A DNA stretch of 34,643 bases from Desulfobacterales bacterium (GTDB taxonomy: Bacteria > Desulfobacterota > Desulfobacteria > Desulfobacterales > JAIPEE01), in the NCBI GenBank assembly GCA_021737275.1, contig JAIPEE010000039.1, forward strand, positions 1-34,643. Reading direction: 5' to 3'. Shown piece by piece: positions 14,732-22,398 of this stretch. The notes under the pieces were generated by a model. The model was not told the origin of the DNA. It saw only the letters and a program-made list of their open reading frames with translations, and made no database searches. Within the stretch, counting starts at the first letter, position 1. Every line of letters starts with the position of its first letter. Made by a program: the position numbers and the translations under genes.

Positions 14732-15097
14732 TCACGCAAAAATATTATCCGGTTTATATGGGTGTGTGCCTTCAATAACTTCAACACCGGCTTTTGCTTT
14801 AATCTTGCTAATAATTGTCTCCTTATATGGGCAGTGATCGACAATACAAGGCGCTATATGAATTTTTGTAACTTTTTCATTCATGGGCTTGTTCCACAAA
14901 TTAACCTGTGCAAGCCGTGTTACAATTGCAGCCCCGGGACAATCTCCACAACCCAGAAGCCCGATTATTTCGGCATCCACATCTTTATATACTGCAAAAT
15001 CACCTTCTCTCCGGTTAAAACCAACCATGCAACGGGAACATCCGATACAGACGTCATCCATTGTTCTTTTACATCCGACAATCAGAACTTTTTCCAT
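14732..15097 (-). CDS. CGGC-domain (putative metal-binding) protein
   Basis: 121 residues, rich in cysteine: 'VGCKRTMDDVCIGCSRCMVGF', 'GLLGCGDCPGAAIVTRL' and 'IAPCIVDHCPYKETI'. The order and the central GCGDCPG match CGGC-domain proteins, in which the cysteines probably bind a metal or Fe-S centre. A strong AAAGGAGG precedes the ATG. It follows the MBL-fold gene by 12 nt and precedes the selenoperoxiredoxin by about 134 nt on the same strand. The biochemical function of the family is not established. Confidence 0.75.
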   Translation of the reverse strand: MEKVLIVGCKRTMDDVCIGCSRCMVGFNRREGDFAVYKDVDAEIIGLLGCGDCPGAAIVTRLAQVNLWNKPMNEKVTKIHIAPCIVDHCPYKETIISKIKAKAGVEVIEGTHPYKPDNIFA

Positions 15098-15109
15098 TAA
15101 AAACCTCCT

Positions 15110-15961
15110 TTATTGATCGAAAAATGTTTGAAAACCTGAATATAAAGGTTCCATGACACCTGGAAAGGCTTGCTGTAGTTTCTTCATTGCACTTTCGCCC
15201 GTACAGTGCCCGGAAGCCATATATTTTATATTAAACGACCGCAACCCTTCGATGACCTTCTCAATTCTGGATTCAGATGCATCCTTAAGATGGAACCCGC
15301 CCATTACCGCATGGATTTGTGTCTCTCCGGTAATTTTTTGAGCATGGGCCAGCGTATTTAAAACACCCCGGTGTGCACATCCCATTAAAATTAAGAGTCC
15401 TTTTCGGGTAGTAATAACAAGGGACTGATCATCCGACATTGTATCAGGGGTATAAAGCTCTTCATTTTTAATGCAAAATGAAGGTTCAACGATTTCAATA
15501 TCATTGCTGAAAGGAATTTCTCCGGTAGTCATCATGCCGGGTCTTATTTCTACAGGACCTTCTGAAAACTGAACCTTTACGCCTTTTTTTATAAGAAAAG
15601 ATTCATCAACAGGTATGCCTATATACTGAAACTTTTCAGACCTGAAGACATGTTTATCCATAAAAATATCAGGGTGAGCAATTAGTTTAAATCGTGAGTT
15701 TTGTTCTGTCAGATATTTCAAACCACCGGTATGGTCGTAGTGGCCATGGCTGAGCACAACGGTATCAATTGATTCCAGATCTGTGTTTAACACCTTTGTA
15801 TTATGCTTAAAGCTTTTTGCCTGACCGGTATCAAACAGAATTTTTTGTGTATCGATTTCAATAAGAAAAGAGAGGCCATGTTCACCTATCAGCTTACTAT
15901 CGCTGTCCTTTATTGAATTTTCAACTAAAACAGTAATTTTATAATTCATATTGCTATCCAT
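15110..15961 (-). CDS. MBL-fold metallo-hydrolase (dihydropterin synthase-like)
   Basis: About 283 residues from the ATG at 15961; longer starts would overlap the upstream gene. The metal site is SHGHYDHTGGL (HxHxDH), with later ligands in 'LILMGCAHRGVLNTL' and 'ASGHCTGESAMKKLQ'. This set (GCAHRG, GGFHL, GHCTG) is characteristic of the 7,8-dihydropterin-6-methyl-4-(beta-D-ribofuranosyl)-aminobenzene-5'-phosphate-synthase-like MBL group, first known from tetrahydromethanopterin synthesis but widespread in bacteria where the substrate is unknown. It starts 4 nt after the TrmO-like stop. Members of this group commonly sit beside NifX/MinD genes in sulfate reducers, as here. Confidence 0.82.
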   Translation of the reverse strand: MDSNMNYKITVLVENSIKDSDSKLIGEHGLSFLIEIDTQKILFDTGQAKSFKHNTKVLNTDLESIDTVVLSHGHYDHTGGLKYLTEQNSRFKLIAHPDIFMDKHVFRSEKFQYIGIPVDESFLIKKGVKVQFSEGPVEIRPGMMTTGEIPFSNDIEIVEPSFCIKNEELYTPDTMSDDQSLVITTRKGLLILMGCAHRGVLNTLAHAQKITGETQIHAVMGGFHLKDASESRIEKVIEGLRSFNIKYMASGHCTGESAMKKLQQAFPGVMEPLYSGFQTFFDQ

Positions 15962-15965
15962 TTTA

Positions 15966-16445
15966 TCACCTGAACCGATCATCTGATTTTTGTTTTTTGG
16001 CCCGCCCCCTGGCATTTTCAACCCAGCCGATTTTTATAGATTCATATCGCTCAAATTCCGGAACATATGGTTTGATATCAAGCAGGGGTGTACCGTCCAG
16101 CATATCCAGGTGTGAAACACATAAAATATTCTTTTCAATTTTTAACAGTTTTACAACAGACAGACCTATGGGATTAGGTCTTTTAGGTGCCCGCGTTGAA
16201 AACAGTCCACGAGGCTGTGTATCCAGAAAAGGTATTACGACAAGTTTATGCGATTTTACCTTATGCAGATGATAAAGCAAAATAATATGTGAAAATCCAT
16301 CGAGGTCCTGCAATCCCTCCATAAATTCCTGCCTGATCTCGATTTTCCCTTCTACATGTGATGCACCGGTCGGCTGAATCGGCATATTTTTAATATCATT
16401 GAAGGGCGTGTGAATTGTGCCAATGGGCGTATATATTATTTCCAT
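15966..16445 (-). CDS. trmO: TrmO/TsaA-like methyltransferase (UPF0066)
   Basis: 159 residues. The fold signature is clear: N-terminal 'IGTIHTPFNDIKNMPIQP', then 'LQDLDGFSHIILLYHLH', and the diagnostic 'PRGLFSTRAPKRPNPIGLSVVKLL' with 'LDMLDGTPLLDIKPYVPEFE'. E. coli TrmO methylates t6A37 of tRNA-Thr using SAM. Many short bacterial and archaeal copies lie in metal-cofactor clusters and may have another substrate, so the enzyme activity is inferred. No clear ribosome site precedes the ATG at 16445. It is followed after 4 nt by the MBL-fold gene, implying translational coupling. Confidence 0.82.
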   Translation of the reverse strand: MEIIYTPIGTIHTPFNDIKNMPIQPTGASHVEGKIEIRQEFMEGLQDLDGFSHIILLYHLHKVKSHKLVVIPFLDTQPRGLFSTRAPKRPNPIGLSVVKLLKIEKNILCVSHLDMLDGTPLLDIKPYVPEFERYESIKIGWVENARGRAKKQKSDDRFR

Positions 16446-16524
16446 AATGTGAACAACGTTTCTATATTTTTACAAATTGTGTTTGAAGTTTATAAACGCC
16501 GGATGAAAATTTTACTAAAATACG

Positions 16525-16914
16525 CTAATGATGTTTTATGATACATCCACCCTGGCAGGCCAGTAACTGTTCCAGTGGGGTAAGGTCTCCATTTGCTAAT
16601 GTGGAAACGGTGTCATGTATTGACCTATAAGCACTACCGTAGTAAACCTCGATGCCGCTGCTGATAAATTTAAGTAATAACTCCATCCTCATCACACCTG
16701 AAATCAATACGTTCACGCCGAATTCAACCAGCATTTGAATTATTTTATCGTACTTCCCATTTGGATCAGGAATATTCGGGATCACCTGAACATCTGCGAT
16801 CTGATCTTTTTTTAGCAGAACAAGGGTAAAGTATCCACATTTATCAAAACGCTCTTCACGAACCGACTTAAGACCGGCTGAATTTAATGAAGGAATTGCA
16901 ATCAGTGAATCCAT
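16525..16914 (-). CDS. NifX/NifB-like (dinitrogenase Fe-Mo cofactor-binding) protein, divergent copy
   Basis: 129 residues of the MTH1175/NifX fold: 'DSLIAIPSLNSAGLKSVREERFDKCGYFTLV', 'VNVLISGVMRMELLLKFISSGIEVYYGSA' and a C-terminal CQGGCIIKHH. Compared with the copy at 19163-19543 it has lost the HFGHCE motif (here RFDKCGYF) but keeps a CxxxC/His tail. The family includes Fe-Mo cofactor carriers and the Mo-Cu orange protein of Desulfovibrio, so binding of a metal-sulfur cluster is plausible. The gene ends in TAG, rare in this window. It follows the radical SAM gene by 34 nt. Confidence 0.78.
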   Translation of the reverse strand: MDSLIAIPSLNSAGLKSVREERFDKCGYFTLVLLKKDQIADVQVIPNIPDPNGKYDKIIQMLVEFGVNVLISGVMRMELLLKFISSGIEVYYGSAYRSIHDTVSTLANGDLTPLEQLLACQGGCIIKHH

Positions 16915-16948
16915 ACTAACTCTTTATTTTTAAAGGTAATCTTAATTT

Positions 16949-17941
16949 TTATTCGTAATAAGATGACGCCCCTTTTAAAATATCCCACTCGGTCTCTTTA
17001 AACAGGGCGCTACAGGCAGCAACCGTATCGCCCCGGCCATTTTCCGTGTTTTCTTCTATATCGCGGGGATTGGCTCCCGCCTCCGCCCAGAAAAGATTAG
17101 CACCCCCAAGTGCCCCCAATGTACAGGGCTCATGTGTACAATTACCTTTTACATCACGGGAAACGCCGAGGCGGGTAACCGCAACAATTTGCGCCATCCT
17201 GAGTTCTGAAATCATGCCGTATTGAGACAGTGCCGTACCGGGAATATTAATCCGCCGGGCAGCGCCGCTATAGGCCGGCTTGATTGAATTAGTATATAGA
17301 ATCATCTCTGCAATTTCTTCATTTGAGTGTTCAGGGCCGACAGGTTCCACGCATGTTCCTACTTTCAGCCCTGCTTCCCTGAAATGACAGATACTCTTCT
17401 TTCTAACTTTAGGATCCAGATCCGTATCTGTCCCCTCTCTCAATCTGAGGGCATGGTAAACACCTTGAAATCCGGCATCTTTTATTTTTTTTGACTCTTC
17501 TGCAGATTTATCACCGACATTGGCAATCAATACGGTTTCAGGATTCAGATTTCGCTTGATCTCCTGTGAAACCTCAAGAAACTTGCCAAATGGATAATGT
17601 GCGGTGGTCATAACAAATATGGCATTTGCACCATCTGTCTCAAACTGTTTTGCAGTGGTTACCGCCTGCTCCAAAGTAAGCCGTGTCTCTTTTTTAAAAA
17701 TTTTATTAACTTTTGCAAATGAACAAAATTTGCAATTTTTGGGACAGATTGAAAGGTTAAGTGAAAATTGGGCATGGATTTCAGCCTTGTTATCTGTAAG
17801 GCTTCTGGAAATACGGTTTGCCTCAGCCATAATCAGATATGTTTCTATAAATTCGGACGGGAGGCTGAGCATCGATATTAAATCACACCGGCTGAAAGAT
17901 TCACCGTTTTTAGATTTACTGATTACATCATGAATATTCAC
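16949..17941 (-). CDS. Radical SAM protein, biotin-synthase-like
   Basis: 330 residues from a GTG start preceded by AAAGGAT. The radical SAM cluster motif is CPKNCKFCSFA (Cx3Cx2C) near residue 66, preceded by 'AQFSLNLSI' and followed by a TIM-barrel-like series ('GANAIFVMTTAHYP', 'VLIANVGDKSAEESKKIKDAGFQGVYHALRLREGTDTDLDP', 'GLKVGTCVEPVGPEHSNEEI'). 'HALRLREGTDTDLDP' corresponds to the BioB/HydE 'ETG...' region. The C-terminal CTHEPCTLGALGGANLFWAEAGANPRD has two more cysteines, possibly for a second cluster. The product is unknown; the NifX/MinD surroundings suggest assembly or modification of a metal cofactor rather than biotin synthesis. Confidence 0.82.
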   Translation of the reverse strand: MNIHDVISKSKNGESFSRCDLISMLSLPSEFIETYLIMAEANRISRSLTDNKAEIHAQFSLNLSICPKNCKFCSFAKVNKIFKKETRLTLEQAVTTAKQFETDGANAIFVMTTAHYPFGKFLEVSQEIKRNLNPETVLIANVGDKSAEESKKIKDAGFQGVYHALRLREGTDTDLDPKVRKKSICHFREAGLKVGTCVEPVGPEHSNEEIAEMILYTNSIKPAYSGAARRINIPGTALSQYGMISELRMAQIVAVTRLGVSRDVKGNCTHEPCTLGALGGANLFWAEAGANPRDIEENTENGRGDTVAACSALFKETEWDILKGASSYYE

Positions 17942-18005
17942 AATATCCTTTCCAATTTGTCTGCAATCATTTTTTTTAATTTTAAAATCTAAAATGATTT
18001 TCAGG

Positions 18006-18371
18006 TCAACTTATTGATTCCAGTTTTTCTAAGAGTTCGGCCGCATCACTTTTAGCCGGTTTGGGTGACAACTTCATTAGCACACCCAAGCCTTCGCTTG
18101 CTTCATGAAAGTCTTCATCGGAAAGCGAACTGATAACAGCGGTATTAATAAAAGCATTAACCGAAATAAGGCGCTGAACCAGCTCCAGTCCGCTCATATC
18201 CTTAAGTTGTTCATCAATGATAACCAAATCGGGGGATAGTTTTACTGCAGCTTCAAGTGCCTGACGGCCTGATTCAACACAAACACTTTTAATGTCTGTC
18301 TTCAGCGTCAGGGCAGATATTAAATCATTTAATCCATTCTTTTCAGATGTAACAATAAAAATATGCGACAT
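18006..18371 (-). CDS. Stand-alone response-regulator receiver domain
   Basis: 121 residues, a CheY-like fold without output domain. The phosphoacceptor is Asp53 in 'PDLVIIDEQLKDMSGLELVQRL', and the late strand carries 'SPKPA' in place of KP. The usual N-terminal acidic pair is weak ('VTSEKNG'), so Mg2+ binding and phosphorylation may be reduced. No histidine kinase lies in the window. It sits inside the NifX/MinD run between the zinc-ribbon and radical SAM genes and is probably co-transcribed. Its partner is unknown. Confidence 0.8.
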   Translation of the reverse strand: MSHIFIVTSEKNGLNDLISALTLKTDIKSVCVESGRQALEAAVKLSPDLVIIDEQLKDMSGLELVQRLISVNAFINTAVISSLSDEDFHEASEGLGVLMKLSPKPAKSDAAELLEKLESIS

Positions 18372-18427
18372 TTTCGATCACCATTTTCTAATAATAAAAA
18401 TTGGGTATTTTATAAGTAATATATTTA

Positions 18428-18682
18428 TCATATATTCTTTCCACAACATGACCCGGGTCCGGCACAACCTGCCTGCGAGGGCGAACTACCGCAACAGGAT
18501 GTATCACCAGGCCCGGGAACTGACGGCACTGTTTTTCCTGTCAGCGAGCTCGTTGGTGACATCAACCTTGCAGTGTTCTTACTGTTGCATTGCGGGCAAA
18601 CAAGCGCATCGCCACTATTAACTATAATAATTTCGCCGCTAAAGCCACAATCATCACAACTAATTTCATAAATCGGCATCAT
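18428..18682 (-). CDS. FmdB-type zinc-ribbon protein
   Basis: 84 residues. The N-terminal half is a zinc ribbon: 'MPIYEISCDDCGFSGE' and 'ALVCPQCNSKNTARL' (two CxxC pairs), as in the FmdB/regulatory zinc-ribbon family. The C-terminal half is a low-complexity Gly/Ser/Pro stretch with TSCCGSS, GCAG and SCCGK motifs, giving five extra cysteines that may bind a metal. AAGAGG precedes two adjacent ATG codons. Located between the NifU-like scaffold and the receiver gene on the same strand. Role in regulation or cluster handling is inferred from context only. Confidence 0.75.
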   Translation of the reverse strand: MMPIYEISCDDCGFSGEIIIVNSGDALVCPQCNSKNTARLMSPTSSLTGKTVPSVPGPGDTSCCGSSPSQAGCAGPGSCCGKNI

Positions 18683-18717
18683 TTAACCTCTTGCAAATAT
18701 TACTTTATGGGCCGCCA

Positions 18718-19140
18718 TTATTTTTGGCGACCCATTTCCTTATGATAATAATCCGCAATCGCCTCTCCAAGGGTATTAACGGCAAGGCGCGCACAATGCT
18801 TATGGTCTTCGGGAAGCCCGCCTAATTCTCTTTCGATATCATCCGGATTCAGCTCCAGGGCGTCTTCAAGCTTAAGTCCTATGGCCATTGTACTCATTGC
18901 GCTGGCACTGACAATCGTATAAAGGCAGCCTTGGGGAATATACTTTAAATCAACAATCCTGTTTTTCGTTACAAGAAGGCCAACGATTAATGAGTCACCA
19001 CATGACCCGATTCCCTCTGCAAACCCATCCGGATTTTCCACTTCACCCACATTACACGGAGATTCGGCATGCTGTAGGAAACTGTATGTAACATATTGCA
19101 CCGAATCGGATTCACCTTCCGTTTTACTTTCTCTTATCAT
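18718..19140 (-). CDS. NifU/IscU-like iron-sulfur scaffold
   Basis: 140 residues of the NifU N-terminal/IscU fold: 'FLQHAESPCNVGEVENPDGFAEGIGSCGDSLIVGLLVTKNRIVDLKYIPQGCLYTIVSASAMSTMAIG' and 'HKHCARLAVNTLGEAIADYY'. The three scaffold cysteines correspond to GSCGD, QGCLYT and HKHCARLA, with the usual Asp after the first. An extra Cys lies in SPCNVGEV. It differs from housekeeping IscU by an N-terminal extension and no LPPVK motif, so it does not appear to be tuned to HscA. It starts 22 nt after the NifX-like gene, suggesting it supplies or holds clusters for those proteins. Confidence 0.85.
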   Translation of the reverse strand: MIRESKTEGESDSVQYVTYSFLQHAESPCNVGEVENPDGFAEGIGSCGDSLIVGLLVTKNRIVDLKYIPQGCLYTIVSASAMSTMAIGLKLEDALELNPDDIERELGGLPEDHKHCARLAVNTLGEAIADYYHKEMGRQK

Positions 19141-19162
19141 GTTAGACTATCCAAAATAATGA

Positions 19163-19543
19163 TTACATTCCGCCGCCGCCGCCACAGGTATGTGACTGGG
19201 TGAACTGAGACAGATTGCCGGCGACAAGAGCATTGGCTGCATCACCGACTGTCTGATAATCTCCGCCATAATAAACATCAATGCCAACCTGGTTAAAACC
19301 CATTAGCGGGCGAAGTCCCATACCGCCGGCAATTAACATCTTGGCACCCTGCTCAGCAAGATAATTTACCGGTGCCAGACAACCACCCTGCTCATGGGGC
19401 ATGTTCGGAATGGTTTTAACATCCCCTATTTTCCCATTTTCAACTTTAATAAGGGTATAACACTCACAATGTCCAAAATGAGCACCAAGTGGTGCCTCTA
19501 ATCCGCCTGGATTTGATGACGGTACTGCTATCAGTGTATCCAT
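19163..19543 (-). CDS. NifX/MTH1175-like metal-cluster-binding protein (ORP-like)
   Basis: 126 residues: 'DTLIAVPSSNPGGLEAPLGAHFGHCECYTLIKVENGKI', 'MLIAGGMGLRPLMGFNQVGIDVYYGGDYQTVGDAANAL' and a glycine-rich tail with TCGGGGGM. The HFGHCECY motif carries His and Cys residues fit for a metal site. The family covers NifX/NafY and the orange protein of Desulfovibrio, which holds a Mo-Cu-S cluster. AAGGAGGAG precedes the ATG. It lies next to two ferredoxin-MinD ATPases, the arrangement of the orp cluster of sulfate reducers. Which metal is bound cannot be told from sequence. Confidence 0.85.
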   Translation of the reverse strand: MDTLIAVPSSNPGGLEAPLGAHFGHCECYTLIKVENGKIGDVKTIPNMPHEQGGCLAPVNYLAEQGAKMLIAGGMGLRPLMGFNQVGIDVYYGGDYQTVGDAANALVAGNLSQFTQSHTCGGGGGM

Positions 19544-19630
19544 TAACTCCTCCTTAATATGGCCTTTGGGCCCTTTAATAATATATTTACATCAAACAGA
19601 GTTGATGTATTCTTTGTTTCATGAAGTTTT

Positions 19631-20506
19631 TCATGAAGTGCCAGCCATTTTTTCAATTTTCTGCCATGCTTTTTTTACCAGATCACTGAAACCATTTTCC
19701 TGAAACTCAGTAATGGTCATTCCTTTGACCATGGCATTTGTAACAGCAACGTCATGTGGCAGTTCGGCTATCAGCTCAATATCATTTTTACGGCAATACT
19801 GATTAATTTCATTTGTCTGATCCTGATTGATATCACATTTATTAATGATAATACCAACTGGAATCTTAAAAAAATGACATAAGTCCGTTACCCTGGCCAT
19901 ATCATGAAATCCTGACGGTGTCGCCTCAGTTACAATGACCGCAAGGTCGGTTCCCGTCAAGGCGCTGATCACCGGGCAACCTATACCCGGGGGGCCATCT
20001 GACAAAACCAGATCAAGTGCCTGCTCTTTTGCAAACGCCTTTGCATTTTGTCTTAACAGCGCAACCAGCCTGCCCGAATTTTCTTCACCCGGAATAAGCT
20101 GAGCATGAAGCATCGGCCCAAATCGAGTATCAGATTTATACCACTGACCGCAATGCTTTTCTGGAAAATTAATCGCATCAGACGGACAAAACTCAACACA
20201 GACTTTACACCCTTCACACTTCAGTGGACTGATGGTCGGTAAAACATTGGTATGGGTAATTGCATCAAACTCGCAAACATCTGAACAAACACCACAATTA
20301 TCACATTTTTCAATATCAATAATCGCCTCATGCCCGGAATAGAATTCTGTAACAACCGTATTTTCCGGATGAAGAAGCAGATGCAAATCGGGTGCGTCCA
20401 CATCCAGATCACAAAGTACATGTTTTCTTGCCAGATGCGAAAAAGCCGCCGTCAAAGACGTTTTACCCGTACCGCCTTTACCGCTGATTATAAGTATTTC
20501 AGACAT
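19631..20506 (-). CDS. MinD/Mrp-superfamily P-loop ATPase with 4Fe-4S insertion (second copy)
   Basis: About 291 residues from ATG 20506, chosen because AAGGAG lies directly upstream. It has the deviant Walker A SGKGGTGKTSL, 'VLCDLDVDAPDLH', an inserted two-cluster ferredoxin (CDNCGVCSDVC and CEGCKVCVEFC) at about residues 65-110, and 'DGPPGIGCPVISALTGTDLAVIVTEATPSG'. Family members couple ATP hydrolysis to Fe-S or metallocluster handling. The gene overlaps the end of the preceding paralogue by eight bases (translational coupling), so the two probably act as a heterodimer, as with the paired MinD proteins beside ORP in Desulfovibrio. Confidence 0.9.
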   Translation of the reverse strand: MSEILIISGKGGTGKTSLTAAFSHLARKHVLCDLDVDAPDLHLLLHPENTVVTEFYSGHEAIIDIEKCDNCGVCSDVCEFDAITHTNVLPTISPLKCEGCKVCVEFCPSDAINFPEKHCGQWYKSDTRFGPMLHAQLIPGEENSGRLVALLRQNAKAFAKEQALDLVLSDGPPGIGCPVISALTGTDLAVIVTEATPSGFHDMARVTDLCHFFKIPVGIIINKCDINQDQTNEINQYCRKNDIELIAELPHDVAVTNAMVKGMTITEFQENGFSDLVKKAWQKIEKMAGTS

Positions 20507-21374
20507 TACACGGCTCCTTTTCACAAAGACTGAGTTTCTTTATTTTTTCTGATAGTGTCAAAAAAATCTGCTTTATCTCCAGGTTGGATTCGGCTATAAT
20601 CCGGCCACGCGAATATGTTTCGGCAATGGCTCTATCAAATGGAATTTCCGCCAAAATCGGCAATTCCGTTTCACGGCAGTATTCATAAACTTTCCGGTCT
20701 CCAACCCCTGCCCGGTTAATAATTACCCCCATGGGCGTGCCCATCTGAACAAAAGCATCCCGCGCCAGTTTTAAATCATACAAACCAAATGGTGTGGGCT
20801 CCGTCACGAGCAAGATAATATCCGTATTCATAACCGCATTTACAGCCGGACAGCTGACACCGGGTGGTGCATCAATAATGATGTCTTTTGATCCACATTC
20901 CGGCATCTTGTCAAGTTGCTTTTTTACCTCACGCATTAATGGCGGGCTCATTGCCTCACCAACTTTTAGCTGCCCCATCAGAAATCCGACCTCGCCTGCA
21001 TGACCCCATTTTACGTCACCCAGTACCCTTGTTCCCTTTTGAATCGCACCCTTCGGACAGACCCGAAAACATCCGCCGCAACCATGACACATTTCAGGAA
21101 ATGTCATAATAACCGGCTCAAAAACACTGATGGCTTTAAACTGACACAACTCCGTACATGCACGACAGTAATTGCATAGCGATTCATCTATAATCGGTAT
21201 TTCAAGACTGGCCGGTTTAATGTCGGTTATTTCAGGTTTCAGAAACAGATGTAAATTGGGTTCCTCTACATCCAGATCCACGGCAATGACCGGTGTTTTC
21301 CAGACCGAAACAAGGGATGCCGAGACAGTTGTCTTGCCGGTACCGCCTTTTCCGCTTGCTACTACAATTTTCAT
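20499..21374 (-). CDS. MinD/Mrp-superfamily P-loop ATPase with 4Fe-4S insertion (first copy)
   Basis: About 291 residues from ATG 21374, which overlaps the stop of the upstream gene as ATGA. Walker A is SGKGGTGKTTV, followed by 'VIAVDLDVEEPNLHLFLKPE', a ferredoxin insertion (CNYCRACTELC and CHGCGGCFRVC) at about residues 66-108, and 'DAPPGVSCPAVNAVMNTDIILLVTEPTPFG'. Paralogue of the next gene, with which it overlaps, so a heterodimer is likely. It is coupled to the DUF134-NifX fusion upstream. Together these suggest an ATP-driven system for loading or moving a metal-sulfur cluster on NifX-like proteins; the cargo is inferred, not seen. Confidence 0.9.
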   Translation of the reverse strand: MKIVVASGKGGTGKTTVSASLVSVWKTPVIAVDLDVEEPNLHLFLKPEITDIKPASLEIPIIDESLCNYCRACTELCQFKAISVFEPVIMTFPEMCHGCGGCFRVCPKGAIQKGTRVLGDVKWGHAGEVGFLMGQLKVGEAMSPPLMREVKKQLDKMPECGSKDIIIDAPPGVSCPAVNAVMNTDIILLVTEPTPFGLYDLKLARDAFVQMGTPMGVIINRAGVGDRKVYEYCRETELPILAEIPFDRAIAETYSRGRIIAESNLEIKQIFLTLSEKIKKLSLCEKEPCNV

Positions 21375-22129
21375 TTCCAATGTCCTGTTTTATTGGGTTG
21401 AGATGCGATACCAACCTTACCTTCAAGATAAAGCGCCACTGCTTCACGGACAGACATATTATGCAGATCTTGTCCCATCTCAATTTTTGCTGCATTTAAT
21501 GCCTGAAAAGCCTTTGGTCCGACATAGCCGGTCAAAACAATTTTAGCACCGGATCTTGCAACAACTTCAGCAGCATTTATACCGGCCCCCTGCGACATGA
21601 CCTGAGTTTCACCATTATCAATATATTCAAAATCCATTGTCTCAGGATCTACAATGATAAAACCTGCTGCCCTGCCAAAACGTTCATCAATCTGACTATC
21701 AAGAGTTGGGCCTGTTGAGCTAACAGCAATTTTTTCCATTTTATAATCTCCTTCTGATTTTATTTTGTTATGCTGATGCGGTTTTTCTGATTCGCCATGA
21801 TTGACAGAATCTTCACTTAATGCATCATCATTTGATTCTTTAACAATATAGTTACCGCCCTCAATCCTTAAGGCCTGCCCACTGGTTACTGCAGTTGCTA
21901 CAGCCTGTCGTGCCTGTGATAAAACACGTCCGAATGTCTGCCGGGAAACATGCATCCGTTCTGCAGCCTCCTCATGCTTCAATCCTTCAACATCCGCAAG
22001 CCGCAAGGCTTCGTAACCTTCAAAAGAGAGGTAGACTTCCGTCAGTTCCAGAAGAGGAAGCCCTCTCGGCTTAAAATAAGTGATGCCCGGCACGGCATCT
22101 ACTTTACAACATATACGAGGTCTTGACAC
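21371..22129 (-). CDS. DUF134 HTH regulator fused to NifX-like domain
   Basis: 252 residues from a GTG start with AAGGAGG five bases before it. The N-terminus (about 1-95) is DUF134: 'SRPRICCKVDAVPGITYFKPRGLPL', 'YEALRLADVEGLKHEEAAERMHVSRQTFGRVLSQARQAVA', a sigma-70-region-4-like HTH. A charged linker (about 98-130) leads to a NifX/MTH1175 domain (about 131-240: 'KIAVSSTGPTLDSQIDERFGRAAGFIIVDPETMDFEYIDNG' and 'IVLTGYVGPKAFQALNAAKIEMGQ'). Usually these are separate genes. The fusion would let metal-cluster or ligand binding control DNA binding. It is the first gene of the long minus-strand run and may autoregulate it. Confidence 0.85.
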   Translation of the reverse strand: MSRPRICCKVDAVPGITYFKPRGLPLLELTEVYLSFEGYEALRLADVEGLKHEEAAERMHVSRQTFGRVLSQARQAVATAVTSGQALRIEGGNYIVKESNDDALSEDSVNHGESEKPHQHNKIKSEGDYKMEKIAVSSTGPTLDSQIDERFGRAAGFIIVDPETMDFEYIDNGETQVMSQGAGINAAEVVARSGAKIVLTGYVGPKAFQALNAAKIEMGQDLHNMSVREAVALYLEGKVGIASQPNKTGHWK

Positions 22130-22277
22130 ATTAGCCTCCTTTTATTTTGAGCATTTGCTCTTTTGTGTTTAAATAGAATAAATACGTCTGTCAAGCTTTT
22201 TATTGGTCATGTGCTCATAATTATTTTTAACAAACCTTAACACTTTAAAATTATAAATAAATCAATTCAATATATCA

Positions 22278-22293
22278 GGCTCCATTGGTGCCA
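22278..22293 (-). promoter_or_regulatory. Possible sigma-54 promoter of the NifX/MinD run
   Basis: The minus strand reads TGGCACCAATGGAGCC: a perfect -24 hexamer and GG-N10-GC spacing, but a poor -12 box (GAGCC for TTGCW). It lies about 150 nt before the GTG of the DUF134-NifX gene. Sigma-54 control of the related orp genes in Desulfovibrio makes it worth testing. No CGYTAC site is nearby. Confidence 0.3.
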
Positions 22294-22306
22294 AATGGAA
22301 TTTTAT

Positions 22307-22355
22307 GGAGATGGGGCGGCCTCGATAGCCGCCCCGGGATAATGGCATTTACCCC
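22307..22355 (-). repeat. Dispersed hairpin repeat, copy 2
   Basis: On the minus strand GGGGTAAATGCCAT is followed by GGGGCGGC (22335-22328) / GCCGCCCC (22320-22313), matching the element at 10369-10416 over nearly its whole length. It lies about 45 nt after the stop of the small Cys-rich gene, so again 3' of a gene in the sense direction. Confidence 0.55.
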
Positions 22356-22398
22356 ATTTTTTATGTTAAAATGGAATTTTTTTGGGTTACTGTCTGTT

